64,000 bases of DNA from Limnomonas spitsbergensis (taxonomy: Eukaryota; Chlorophyta; Chlorophyceae; Chlamydomonadales). Of this stretch, positions 10,625 through 22,161 are shown piece after piece. A program made the position numbers and the translations under genes. The DNA lies in NCBI GenBank assembly GCA_037349105.1, contig JAYJMM010000020.1, forward strand, positions 242,001-306,000, given 5' to 3'. Numbering within the stretch: position 1 is the stretch's first letter; each line of letters starts with the position of its first letter. The notes beneath the pieces were generated by a model that worked only from the letters and a program-made list of their open reading frames with translations, searched no databases and was not told the DNA's origin.

Positions 10625-13105
10625 CTCTCTGCGTGGTTTTGGTCCTCATTTTGCAGCCCTGATGCGGCAAAGTATCAGCCCCCGATAGTCTCAATCTTGT
10701 ACACGGGTTGGGTCATGGTCGTGGCATCAAAGTGTGAGTAGAGCTCATTCAGCATGGACATCACGGCCAGGGACTCAACCTGTGTGGAGGGGAGGAGAGG
10801 CGGGAAGAGAAGTGAAAGACATATCAGAACCTGGGGACTTAACTTTTGTGGGGCTGAGTTGGAGGCAGGGTCGTCAAAGTGTGAATACAGCTAATTCAGA
10901 ATATACATCACGGCTTGGGGCTCAACCTGTGAACAGAGAGTGAGAAGCAGGGAGGGATTAAGAGGGAGCTCCTCCTAGGTGGGGAAGAGAAGCAAACCAA
11001 TGGAAGTCGGAGGGGGCCTAGTTTTATAGGGAGGGAGAAGCAGGGAGGGGAGAGGGGCCAAACAAGAGGGACACGAGGGACAGGAAGAAAAGGGGGGAGG
11101 GAGGAAAGGAGTATCTAAACAAGTTATGTGTAGAGATTTGTTTTGTAATCAAATCCATGAACTCTGTATTATGTCGGCCCTATTGTATCCCGCAGCACGT
11201 GGCTTTTGCTGAAGTCATTTATTTTGACGGGGGAGGCTACATAAAGGGGAGGAATTCAACGTATTCACTATACCATTTAAATGTATTATATACAATTGGT
11301 TTGACCAGCCAATGCCCAAAGTGCCTGCGGGATATAAGGCACACATCCGTAAACCCGACAATGGCATCTAACAACAGCCATGAACTCTCTATTATGTCGG
11401 CCCTATTGTATCCCGCAGCACGTGGCTTTTGCTGAAGTCATTTATTTTGACGGGGGAGGCTACATAAAGGGGAGGAATTCAACGTATTCACTATACAATT
11501 TAAATGTATTATATACAATTGGTTTGACCAGCCAATGCCCAAAGTGCCTGCGGGATATAAGGCACACATCCGTAAACCCGACAATGGCATCTAACAACAG
11601 CCATGAACTCTTTATTATGTCGGCCCTATTGTATCCCGCAGCACGTGGCTTTTGCTGAAGTCATTTATTTTGACGGGGGAGGCTACATAAAGGGGAGGAA
11701 TTCAACGTATTCACTATACCATTTAAATGTATTATATACAATTGGTTTGACCAGCCAATGTCCAAAGTGCCTGCGGGATATAAGGCACACATCCGTAAAC
11801 CCAACAATGGCATCTAACAACAGCGTGACATCGGGGTGCCACTCGGCACAGTTTTTAAGCCAACTGGATACACTAGATCCACCAGATCTACTAGATATAA
11901 CCCCATGCCGTACCTGCTGGCACATGTCTGTGAACCCAACAATGTCTGCAAACAGCAGCGTGACATCAGGATGCCACTCGGCATTGTCCTGACTCACCTT
12001 GGAAGTTGGAGAAGAAAACACCGGAGAAGATGGCAGCTGCGGTGACGGCACTCCGAGCGGCCGCAGCTGTTACTGCGGCCACAGCAGCTGCGACAGCCCA
12101 GACCAGTGCTGTTTCTGACGCACAGCGTAGCCTACTGACGCCGACTGTGCCATGATTGACCGCAGCCTCCTCAGGCTTCCACTGGTGGTCCAGCCCGCGG
12201 CGTATGAGTCTCCCTGGTCAGCAGCTACAGCGCCGGCGACCTCGACACCTGCCACAGATAAGGCTGTCGCTGCCGCTGCTTCGACAACGGCGGCCGCCTT
12301 TGCTTTTGCGGCTTCTACTACCGCAGCCGCTGCCGATGCGGCGGTCTCCACCACAGCCGGCGCCGCGGCTGACGATGACGACGTGACTATTGTCTTGGCT
12401 GCGAGCGTCGCCGCGGCCTCAACGATCGCCGCAGCAGCAGTCGCCGCTGCTTTGACGACGGCGGCAGCGGCGGCTTCGACCACGGCCGGCGTCGCATCTG
12501 TCGTAGCCGCATCGAACACAGCTGCCGCCGCCGCCGCTGCCACTGCTTCAACTACTGCTGCAGCTGCTACCGCTGCCGCCTCAACAACAGCCGCTGCCAC
12601 TGCTGCTGCCGCTGTCGCTGCCTCCACCACAGTCGCCTGTGACAAACGCCTGGACCTGGAGCGATATAGCATCTGCTCCTGCGCCCTCGCCTGGTTGTTT
12701 TCTGGCCTCCTCCCCCTCCGCCTCCTTCTCCGCCTCCTTCCTCCGTCCTCCCCCCCTTCGTTCCCCCATACCTGCGAGTACCGCCCGTCCTCAGTCCCCC
12801 TAATCTTCGCCCTCTCAGCAGCCGAAACGCCCTTCCACGTAAGTAGGCAAGACTTGTGCCTCCGTACCCGCCCGCGCTGACGAGCCAAAACAACCGGCTC
12901 GTCATAATGCTGATTTATCATCAAGCGATCCTCAATCACCACTCGTGTCATGTCCATGCTGCCATTACGTCTCCCGCGATGTGACATCATTGGTCCTGAA
13001 AGGAACCGCGGGACAATCCCACCGTTGCCTTGGCCGGCCGCCCACCGCCCATCCTCGGTGCCCTCGCTCCCGTCATCACCGTCGTCTTCGCTCCATTGCT
13101 TGACG
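10625..13105 (-). pseudogene. Guanylyl cyclase fragment, copy 4
   Basis: Exon 11914-11988 (FADIVGF) and exon 10625-10779 (KIETIGD then TGA); here the acceptor of the second exon is a normal CCACACAG. The intron contains three partial copies of a decayed FADIVGF exon (LLLDAIVGF form) within the 223-bp repeats. The frame is split at about 12051/12070, so the Ala-rich region and the catalytic exon are in different unspliced frames. Confidence 0.8.
11156..11824. repeat. Three tandem 223-bp copies inside unit 3
   Basis: Starts near 11156, 11379 and 11602. Each copy includes the end of the decayed cyclase exon. Unit 3 is the only unit with three; units 1 and 2 have two, units 4-9 one. Confidence 0.9.
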
Positions 13106-13172
13106 CAGAAAGGGCCGTGTGCAATGCCCCGCCTGTCTCAATACCACCTCCCGCTTGCATGCATCTTGCCAA

Positions 13173-13498
13173 CATGCCTGCATGCAAGCCTCCCTGCCTC
13201 CTGTCACCCTGTCTGCCTCCTGCCTGCCTGCCTCCTGCCTCCTGCCTGCCTGCATGCCTCCGCCTGCCTCCTGCCTGCCTGCCTCATGTCTGCCTGCCTC
13301 CTCCCTGTCTGCCCCCATCATGCAAGCCTGCCTGCCTCCTTCCTTCCTGCCTCCAGTCTACCTCTGTCCTTCCTTCCTGCCCCCTGACTGCCTCTTGCCT
13401 GTCTGCCTCTTGCCTGTCTGCCTCATGTCTGCCTCCTGCCTGCCTCCTGCCTGCCTCCTACCTGCCTCCTTCTTGCCTCCTACCTGCCCTTTGCCTGG
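13173..13498. repeat. TGCC-rich minisatellite, unit 4
   Basis: TGCC tandem words, as in unit 3 with minor changes (for example CTTCTTGCC near 13470). Confidence 0.95.
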
Positions 13499-14791
13499 TA
13501 TGAGGGTTTGGATATGTGAGTTTAGGGATGATGATTTAGGGGTGGGGTTCTTGGGATGAGGGTTTGGGGATGAGGGTTTAAGAATGCGGGTTCAGGGATG
13601 AGAGTATATGGATGTGGGTTTATGGATAAGGGTTTAGGGATCATTGCTCATGGATTAGGGTTTCGAGATGCGGGTTCAAGGGATGAGGGTTCATGGATGA
13701 CAGTTCAGGGGTGAGGAGTAAGGGATGAGAGTTAATGGATGAGGGTTTATGGATGAGGGTTTATTAATGAGGGCTTATGAATGCGGGATTATGAATGAGT
13801 GGTTATGAATGATGGTTTGGGGTGGGGGTTGAGGGATGAGGGCTCAGGGATAAGGGTTATGGATGCGGGTTTAGGGATTGGAGTTTATTAATGAGGGTTT
13901 ATGAATGAGGGTTCATGAATGAGGATTTATGAATGAGGGTTCATGGATGAGGGCTTATGAATGAGGGTTCGTGGATGAGGGTTTATGAATGCGGGTTCAT
14001 GGATGAGGGTTTATGAATGCGGGTTCATTAATGAGGTTTTATGTATGAGGGTTCAGGGATGAGTGGTTATGAATGATAGTTCATGGATGAGGGTTTATGA
14101 ATGATGGTTCATGGATGAGGGTTCATGGATGAAAGTCCATGGATGAGGGTTCATGGATGCGGGTTTTTACATGAGGGTTTATGAATGAGGGTGCATGGAT
14201 GAGGGTTCATTAATGATGGTTCATTTATGAGGGTTTATGAATGCGGGTTTATGGATGAGGGATCATCAATGGGGTTTAATGAATGAGGGTTCATGTGTGA
14301 GGGTTTATGAATGAGGGTTCGTGGATGAGGGTTTATGCATGAGGGTTCATGGATGAGGGTTTATGAATGACGGTTCATGGATGAGGGTTCATGGATGAGG
14401 GTTTATGGATGCGGGTTCATGGATGATGGTTTATGAATAAGGGTTCATGAATGCGGGTTTGTAAATGAGGGTTTATGGATGAGGGTTTATGGATGCGGGT
14501 GTATGGATGAGGGTGCATGGATGCGGGTGTATGGATGAGGGTTTATGGATGAGGGTTTATGGACGAGGGTTTATGGACGAGGGTTTATGAATGAGGGTTT
14601 ATGGATGAGGGATCATGGATGAGGGTTCATGGATGAGGGTGTATGAATGAGGGTGTATGAATGAGGGTTTATGAATGGAGGTTTATGAATGAGGATTTAT
14701 GGATAGGGGTTTATAAATGAGGGTTTATGAATGAGGGTTTATGAATGAGGGTTTATGAATGAGGGTTTATGGATGAGGGTTTATGGATGGG
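13499..14791. repeat. G-rich telomere-like minisatellite, unit 4
   Basis: About 1.29 kb of roughly 14-bp G-rich units. Confidence 0.95.
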
Positions 14792-14825
14792 GTATACCCA
14801 GCGAGCTCAACCTGCATTAACCCAC

Positions 14826-16952
14826 CTCTCTGCGTGGTTGTGGTCCTCATGTTGCAGCCCTGATGCGGCAAAGTATCAGTCCCCGATAGTCTCAATCTTG
14901 TACACGGGTTGGGTCATGGTCGTGGCATCAAAATGTGGGTAGAGCTCATTCAGCATGGACATCACGGCCAGGGAATCAACCTGTGTGGAGGGGAGGAGAG
15001 GCGGGAAGAGAAGTGAAAGACATATCAGAACCTGGGGACTTAACTTTTGTGGGGCTGAGTTGGAGGCAGGGTCGTCAAAGTGTCAATACAGCTAATTCAG
15101 CATATACATCACGGCTTGGGGCTCAACCTGTGAACAGAGAGTGAGAAGCAGGGAGGGATTAAGAGGGAGCTCCTCCTAGGTGGGGAAGAGAAGCAAACCA
15201 ATGGAAGTCGGAGGGGGGCCTAGTTTTAGAGGGAGGGAGAAGCAGGGAGGGATTAAGGGGAAGCTCCACCTAGGTGGGGAAGAGAAGCAAACCAATGGAA
15301 GTCGGAGGGGGCCTAGTTTTATATGGAGGGAGAAGCAGGGAGGGGAGAGGGGCCAAACAAGAGGGACACGAGGGACAGGAAGAAAAGTGGGGAGGGAGGA
15401 AAGGAGTATCCAAACAAGTTATGTGTAGAGATTTGTTTTGTAATCAAATCCATGAACTCTCTATTATGTCGGCCCTATTGTATCCCGCAGCACGTGGCTT
15501 TTGCTGAAGTCATTTATTTTGACGGGGGAGGCTACATAAAGGGGAGGAATTCAACGTATTCACTATACCATTTAAATGTATTATATACAATTGGTTTGAC
15601 CAGCCAATGTCCAAAGTGCCTGCGGGATATAAGGCACACATCCGTAAACCCAACAATGGCATCTAACAACAGCGTGACATCGGGGTGCCACTCGGCACAG
15701 TTTTTAAGCCAACTGGATACACTAGATCCACCAGATCTACTAGATATAACCCCATGCCGTACCTGCTGGCACATGTCTGTGAACCCAACAATGTCTGCAA
15801 ACAGCAGCGTGACATCAGGATGCCACTCGGCATTGTCCTGACTCCCCTTGGAAGTTGGAGAAGAAAACACCGGAGAAGATGGCAGCTGCGGTGACGGCAC
15901 TCCGAGCGGCCGCAGCTGTTGCTGCGGCCACAGCAGCTGCGACAGCCCAGACCAGTGCTGTTTCTGACGCACAGCGTAGCCTACTGACGCCGACTGTGCC
16001 ATGATTGACCGCAGCCTCCTCAGGCTTCCACTGGTGGTCCAGCCCGCGGCGTATGAGTCTCCCTGGTCAGCAGCTACAGCGCCGGCGACCTCGACACCTG
16101 CCACAGATAAGGCTGTCGCTGCCGCTGCTTCGACAACGGCGGCCGCCTTTGCTTTTGCGGCTTCTACTACCGCAGCCGCTGCCGATGCGGCGGTCTCCAC
16201 CACAGCCGGCGCCGCGGCTGACGATGACGACGTGACTATTGTCTTGGCTGCGAGCGTCGCCGCGGCCTCAACGATCGCCGCAGCAGCAGTCGCCGCTGCT
16301 TTGACGACGGCGGCAGCGGCGGCTTCGACCACGGCCGGCGTCGCATCTGTCGTAGCCGCATCGAACACAGCTGCCGCCGCCGCCGCTGCCACTGCTTCAA
16401 CTACTGCTGCAGCTGCTACCGCTGCCGCCTCAACAACAGCCGCTGCCACTGCTGCCGCCGCTGTCGCTGCCTTCACCACAGTCGCCTGTGACAAACGCCT
16501 GGACCTGGAGCGATATAGCACCTGCTCCTGCGCCCTCGCCTGGTTGTTTTCTGGCCTCCTCCCCCTCCGCCTCCTTCTCCGCCTCCTTCCTCCGTCCTCC
16601 CCCCCTTCGTTCCCCCATACCTGCGAGTACCGCCCGTCCTCAGTCCCCCTAATCAGCCCTCTCAGCAGCCGAAACGCCCTTCCACGTAAGTAGGCAAGAC
16701 TTATGCCTCCGTACCCGCCCGCGCTGACGAGCCAAAACAACCGGCTCGTCATAATGCTGATTTATCATCAAGCGATCCTCAATCACCACTCGTGTCAAGT
16801 CCATGCTGCCATTACGTCTCCCGCGATGTGACATCATTGGTCCTGAAAGGAACCGCGGGACAATCCCACCGTTGCCTTGGCCGGCCGCCCACCGCCCATC
16901 CTCGGTGCCCTCGCTCCCGTCATCACCGTCGTCTTCGCTCCATTGCTTGACG
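14826..16952 (-). pseudogene. Guanylyl cyclase fragment, copy 5
   Basis: Exon 15763-15837 (FADIVGF) and exon 14826-14980 (starts VDS instead of VES; KIETIGD then TGA). A 406-codon unspliced frame (15532-16752) joins the Arg/Ala-rich part to the catalytic exon. A small deletion near 16656 (CCTAATCAGCCC instead of CCTAATCTTCGCCC) shifts the frame upstream. Confidence 0.8.
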
Positions 16953-17019
16953 CAGAAAGGGCCGTGTGCAATGCCCCGCCTGTCTCAATACCACCTCCCG
17001 CTTGCATGCATCTTGCCAA

Positions 17020-17352
17020 CATGCCTGCATGCAAGCCTCCCTGCCTCCTGTCACCCTGTCTGCCTCCTGCCTGCCTGCCTCCTGCCTCCTGCCTCCTGCC
17101 TGCCTGCCTGCCTCCGCCTGCCTCCTGCCTGCCTGCCTCATGTCTGCCTGCCTCCTCCCTGTCTGCCCCCATCATGCAAGCCTGCCTGCCTCCTTCTTTC
17201 CTGCCTCCAGTCTACCTCTGTCCTTCCTTCCTGCCCCCTGACTGCCTCTTGCCTGTCTGCCTCTTGCCTGTCTGCCTCATGTCTGCCTCCTGCCTGCCTC
17301 CTGCCTGCCTCCTACCTGCCTCCTGCCTGCCTCCTACCTGCCCTTTGCCTGG
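17020..17352. repeat. TGCC-rich minisatellite, unit 5
   Basis: TGCC tandem words; one extra TGCCTCC block compared with units 1 and 2. Confidence 0.95.
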
Positions 17353-18631
17353 TATGAGGGTTTGGATATGTGAGTTTAGGGATGATGATTTAGGGGTGGG
17401 GTTCTTGGGATGAGGGTTTGGGGATGAGGGTTTAATAATGCGGGTTCAGGGATGAGAGTATATGGATGTGGGTTTATGGATAAGGGTTTAGGGATCATTG
17501 CTCATGGATTAGGGTTTCGAGATGCGGGTTCAAGGGATGAGGGTTCATGGATGACAGTTCAGGGGTGAGGGGTAAGGGATGAGAGTTAATGGATGAGGGT
17601 TTATGGATGAGGGTTTATTAATGAGGGCTTATGAATGCGGGTTTATGAATGAGTGGTTATGAATGATGGTTTGGGGTGGGGGTTGAGGGATGAGGGCTCA
17701 GGGATAAGGGTTATGGATGCGGGTTTAGGGATTGGAGTTTATTAATGAGGGTTTATGAATGAGGGTTCATGAATGAGGATTTATGAATGAGGGTTCATGG
17801 ATGAGGGCTTATGAATGAGGGTTCGTGGATGAGGGTTTATGAATGCGGGTTCATGGATGAGGGTTTATGAATGCGGGTTCATTAATGAGGGTTTATGTAT
17901 GAGGGTTCAGGGATGAGGGGTTATGAATGATAGTTCATGGATGAGGGTTTATGAATGATGGTTCATGGATGAGGGTTCATGGATGAAAGTCCATGGATGA
18001 GGGTTCATGGATGCGGGTTTTTACATGAGGGTTTATGAATGAGGGTGCATGGATGAGGGTTCATTAATGAGGGTTCATTTATGAGGGTTTATGAATGCGG
18101 GTTTATGGATGAGGGATCATCAATGGGGTTTAATGAATGAGGGTTCATGTGTGAGGGTTTATGAATGAGGGTTCGTGGATGAGGGTTTATGCATGAGGGT
18201 TCATGGATGAGGGTTTTTGAATGACGGTTCATGGATGAGGGTTCATGGATGAGGGTTTATGGATGCGGGTTCATGGATGATGGTTTATGAATAAGGGTTC
18301 ATGAATGCGGGTTTGTGAATGAGGGTTTATGGATGAGGGTTTATGGATGCGGGTGTATGGATGAGGGTGCATGGATGCGGGTGTATGGATGAGGGTTTAT
18401 GGATGAGGGTTTATGGATGCGGGTTTATGGACGAGGGTTTATGAATGAGGGTTTATGGATGAGGGATCATGGATGAGGGTTCATGGATGAGGGTGTATGA
18501 ATGAGGGTGTATGAATGAGGGTTCATGAATGAAGGTTTATGAATGCGAATTTATGGATGCGGGTTCATAAATGAGGGTTTATGAATGAGGGTTTATGAAT
18601 GAGGGTTTATGGATGAGGGTTTATGGATGGG
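17353..18631. repeat. G-rich telomere-like minisatellite, unit 5
   Basis: About 1.28 kb of roughly 14-bp G-rich units. Confidence 0.95.
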
Positions 18632-20242
18632 GTATACCCAGCGAGCTCAACCTGCATTAACCCACCTCTCTGCGTGGTTTTGGCCCTCATGTTGCAGCCC
18701 TGATGCGGCAAAGTATCAGTCCCCGATAGTCTCAATCTTGTACACGGGTTGGGTCATGGTCGTGGCATCAAAGTGTGAGTAGAGCTCATTCAGCATGGAC
18801 ATCACGGCCAGGGACTCAACCTGTGTGGAGGGGAGGAGAGGCGGGAAGAGAAGTGAAAGACATATCAGAACATGGGGACTTGACTTTTGTGGGGCTGAGT
18901 TGGAGGCAGGGTCGTCAAAGTGTGAATACAGCTAATTCAGCATATACATCACGGCTTGGGGCTCAACCTGTGAACAGAGAGTGAGAAGCAGGGAGGGATT
19001 AAGAGGGAGCTCCTCCTAGGTGGGGAAGAGAAGCAAACCAATGGAAGTCGGAGGGGGGCCTAGTTTTAGAGGGAGGGAGAAGCAGGGAGGGATTAAGGGG
19101 AAGCTCCACCTAGGTGGGGAAGAGAAGCAAACCCATGGAAGTCGGAGGGGGCCTAGTTTTATAGGGAGGGAGAAGCAGGGAGGGGAGAGGGGCCAAACAA
19201 GAGGGACACGAGGGACAGGAAGAAAAGGGGGGAGGGAGGAAAGGAGTATCCAAACAAGTTATGTGTAGAGATTTGTTTTGTAATCAAATCCATGAACTCT
19301 CTATTATGTCGGCCCTATTGTATCCCGCAGCACGTGGCTTTTGCTGAAGTCATTTATTTTGACGGAGGAGGCTACATAAAGGGGAGGAATTCAACGTATT
19401 CACTATACCATTTAAATGTATTATATACAATTGGTTTGATCAGCCAATGTCCAAAGTGCCTGCGGGATATAAGGCACACATCCGTAAACCCGACAATGGC
19501 ATCTAACAACAGCGTGACATCGGGGTGCCACTCGGCACAGTTTTTAAGCCAACTGGATACACTAGATCCACCAGATCTACTAGATATAACCCCATGCCGT
19601 ACCTGCTGGCACATGTCTGTGAACCCAACAATGTCTGCAAACAGCAGCGTGACATCAGGATGCCACTCGGCATTGTCCTGACTCCCCTTGGAAGTTGGAG
19701 AAGAAAACACCGGAGAAGATGGCAGCTGCGGTGACGGCACTCCGAGCGGCCGCAGCTGTTGCTGCGGCCACAGCAGCTGCGACAGCCCAGACCAGTGCTG
19801 TTTCTGACGCACAGCGTAGCCTACTGACGCCGACTGTGCCATGATTGACCGCAGCCTCCTCAGGCTTCCACTGGTGGTCCAGCCCGCGGCGTATGAGTCT
19901 CCCTGGTCAGCAGCTACAGCGCCGGCGACCTCGACACCTGCCACAGATAAGGCTGTCGCTGCCGCTGCTTCGACAACGGCGGCCGCCTTTGCTTTTGCGG
20001 CTTCAACTACCGCAGCCGCTGCCGATGCGGCGGTCTCCACCACAGCCGGCGCCGCGGCTGACGATGACGACGTGACTATTGTCTTGGCTGCGAGCGTCGC
20101 CGCGGCCTCAACGATCGCCGCAGCAGCAGTCGCCGCTGCTTTGACGACGGCGGCAGCGGCGGCTTCGACCACGGCCGGCGTCGCATCTGTCGTAGCCGCA
20201 TCGAACACAGCTGCCGCCGCCGCCGCTGCCACTGCTTCAACT

Positions 20243-20248
20243 ACTGCT
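20243..20248. repeat. Left target-site duplication (ACTGCT)
   Basis: ACTGCT occurs at 20243-20248 and again at 22156-22161, flanking the insertion; uninterrupted units have it once. Confidence 0.75.
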
Positions 20249-20317
20249 TTTTGATCGTGGTTGTGAACACCATGGATAGGTTATAACGATATAACAATAT
20301 AACCACAGTTTAACTCA

Positions 20318-21517
20318 ATGCCCAATCATTTATCGCACGAATTTGACGACTTCAGCCCGCAGCAGAAATTTAAAGTTCCCACGGGCAGCAGCGCAGGCAC
20401 TGGCAGGAGATCAAGACGGAAGGAACAGCAGCAGCATTTGCGATTTGATGATCATGGCGAGGTATGTCATCAAGGAGACGAGCCCTCTGTGGCGGTGATG
20501 GATGTGGATCTACATGACGAGGGAGGAACTCAGCGTTGGAAGGGCCAACATCTAGTCCTCGACCAGAGATTGGTTGCGCTGGAGGAGCTAGTCGGGCATC
20601 TGCGAGGGACAAACGAGCTGCTAGGACAGAGGATCAAGTGGCTGGAGGGGCAGAATGTGGCGGTGCGTCCCATGGTGGAGCAATTCTCCCAGAAAAACGA
20701 CGAGTTGATGCTTCAGATGCACGCAACAAAATGCTTTGAATTAAAAAAGGAGTTCGTGGAGCTCGAGAAGAAGGTTTCTACGTGGGTGAAGGAAGTCGTT
20801 GAGCCATCTTTCCTGATCATTCGTGATGATGTAGCGGGACTGAAGGCTAGCATGAGCGTGCTGAACGGCAGGGATGTCGTGATAGCTGCGATGCAGAAGG
20901 AGCATGTCAATGTGAAGGCAGTTTTGAAGAAGATGGTGTCAGAAGCAACATTGGCAGCAGCAACAGCAGGAACTACACTGATGGTAGAAACCGAACGATC
21001 TAACGGCAGCAGCGTCAACAACAACAACAACACAGAGTGTCAGGCAGCAGCCCCGGCGGTTGCAACATCGTGCGGCGGTGGCACCAGCATGGGTGCCAAC
21101 GGCATTGCTCCGCTGGCCATGCATGACAGCAGGGATTCCAGCTTCGTGATATCTGGCCTGCCAGAGGGCGGTCTGGGGGAGGACTGTGCGGCTCTGGTGT
21201 GTGAGACAGTGTGCAAGCTCATGGGTATCACTATCAATGTCAACAGCGCCTTCCGCATGGGCAAGCCGGATCCCAACAACAAGTTCATGCGGAAGATCAA
21301 GTTCCGCGTGGGCAATCGCAGCGAGGCCGAGAGCAAAGTGTATGGGAGGATTCAGTTGGCAGGCAAGGGTGTCACCATCTGGGATGATATGTCCCCTGCA
21401 GAGTTGTCGGCACGGCATGAGCTCTGGCCCAAGTTCCAGTTTGCCAAGGAGATGAAGTTGAGGGTGTTTTTCACGCGTGCTCGGCTCTTTGTCGATGGGG
21501 TGGAGGTGGCCGCATGA
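20318..21517 (+). CDS. LINE ORF1-type RNA-binding protein (coiled coil plus RRM-like domain)
   Basis: 399 residues from an ATG after an in-frame stop, ending TGA. Residues about 1-45 are polar with a basic GRRSRRKEQQQ stretch. Residues about 80-210 are rich in heptad-like Leu/Val/Glu/Lys sequence and predict a long coiled coil. A Ser/Asn/Ala-rich linker follows. Residues about 272-360 match the pattern of LINE ORF1 RRM domains: SFVISGLPE at the first strand, FRMGKPDPNN, KIKFRV, then VTIWDDMSPAELSARHELWP leading to a C-terminal domain ending RLFVDGVEV. ORF1 proteins trimerise by the coiled coil and coat LINE RNA in ribonucleoprotein particles. The frame is intact, unlike most other genes here, which suggests recent insertion. 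The family assignment is from motif order only; which LINE clade it belongs to cannot be said. Confidence 0.75.
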   Translation: MPNHLSHEFDDFSPQQKFKVPTGSSAGTGRRSRRKEQQQHLRFDDHGEVCHQGDEPSVAVMDVDLHDEGGTQRWKGQHLVLDQRLVALEELVGHLRGTNELLGQRIKWLEGQNVAVRPMVEQFSQKNDELMLQMHATKCFELKKEFVELEKKVSTWVKEVVEPSFLIIRDDVAGLKASMSVLNGRDVVIAAMQKEHVNVKAVLKKMVSEATLAAATAGTTLMVETERSNGSSVNNNNNTECQAAAPAVATSCGGGTSMGANGIAPLAMHDSRDSSFVISGLPEGGLGEDCAALVCETVCKLMGITINVNSAFRMGKPDPNNKFMRKIKFRVGNRSEAESKVYGRIQLAGKGVTIWDDMSPAELSARHELWPKFQFAKEMKLRVFFTRARLFVDGVEVAA

Positions 21518-22075
21518 GTTTTTGCTTTCATATGTCAGGTTAAGGGGGAGTCTTGACTTGGGATGACTATCACCTTGATTATCACAATTCCTATCTCTGG
21601 TCCATGTGTTTGTATCATCGTTTTTGAATCACTAATTTAACATTGAAATGGCTCACTTACAGAAGTTGCACATACTCATCTCAATAATTTATACACACAG
21701 GTCACACTTTTTAAACATTTAACTCACTTAAGTTATGTGTCACACAGTTTCACACATATTTCACACATTTTAAAACACTTAAACACACTGAAGTTTCGCT
21801 TACACATCACACAGTTTTTACACAGACTCATAAAATTTCACTAAAACTTTCTTGTTTCCTTCTCAATTAGAATCTAACGCTGTCCCTTACGACACTCACC
21901 TGTCTTTCCTAGTAGGAGGCGTACAACCGAACTATTTTGCACCCACGTCATGTTTTATGGCTGGGGCTAATCTGCTGCACTATGGGGTTCATTCCCACGC
22001 TACTGCTCGGTGGTTGAGTGTTGGTTGCTTGCCCAGGGGGGTCATTGGTTTTCGCTCGCTGTCCTAGCATATTTA
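21518..22075 (+). other. 3' untranslated region of the ORF1-only element
   Basis: AT-rich, with repeated TCACACATTT/CACACAGTTT words between about 21700 and 21830. No further ORF with recognisable content. Confidence 0.55.
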
Positions 22076-22099
22076 GTGCCTGTACCGGTTTACGGGCAC
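22076..22099 (+). promoter_or_regulatory. 3' hairpin of the ORF1-only element
   Basis: GTGCCTGTA pairs with TTTACGGGCAC around a short loop (9 pairs, one G-U). It lies about 60 bp before the element's 3' end, where LINE RNAs often carry a structure recognised by the reverse transcriptase; that role is inferred. Confidence 0.5.
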
Positions 22100-22134
22100 A
22101 AGTCCCATGCATCAAATGTGATGCCCCGTTGGAC

Positions 22135-22139
22135 TGTAA
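22135..22139 (+). promoter_or_regulatory. TGTAA poly(A)-type signal
   Basis: TGTAA 16 bp before the element's 3' boundary. TGTAA is the usual polyadenylation signal in Chlamydomonas-group nuclear genes, so the element's end fits an RNA 3' end. Confidence 0.5.
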
Positions 22140-22155
22140 AAACTTCACAAACTTC

Positions 22156-22161
22156 ACTGCT
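22156..22161. repeat. Right target-site duplication (ACTGCT)
   Basis: Second copy of the 6-bp duplication; the macrosatellite sequence resumes here with ACTGCTGCAGCTGCTACC. Confidence 0.75.

Larger units (their letters stand above)
7965..12151. repeat. Macrosatellite unit 3 (4187 bp, longest unit)
   Basis: Lacks the 0.35-kb segment (junction near 8918-8940) but has a long G-rich minisatellite and three 223-bp sub-repeats starting near 11156, 11379 and 11602, which accounts for its extra length. Confidence 0.95.
12152..16000. repeat. Macrosatellite unit 4 (3849 bp)
   Basis: Short-junction type (no 0.35-kb segment), long G-rich minisatellite, single 223-bp segment, plus two related AG-rich blocks of about 95 bp (15160-15340). 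Confidence 0.95.
16001..19840. repeat. Macrosatellite unit 5 (3840 bp)
   Basis: Same architecture as unit 4. Shares variants with units 6-9, for example TTTAATAATGCGGG near 17430. Confidence 0.95.
20249..22155 (+). mobile_element. ORF1-only LINE-like (half-LINE) insertion, 1907 bp
   Basis: Comparison with the nine other copies of this site defines the insertion exactly. It has a 69-bp AT-rich leader, one ORF (20318-21517) for a LINE ORF1-type RNA-binding protein, and a roughly 640-bp 3' region that ends with a hairpin (22076-22099) and a TGTAA signal (22135-22139). There is no endonuclease or reverse transcriptase, no terminal inverted repeat and no LTR. A 6-bp duplication ACTGCT flanks it. 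Seen: clean insertion boundaries and the ORF. Known: mammalian half-LINEs (HAL1) are ORF1-only and mobilised in trans. Inferred: this is an algal analogue, or an internally deleted LINE. A 3' end similar to this one recurs at 60614-60660. Confidence 0.75.
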
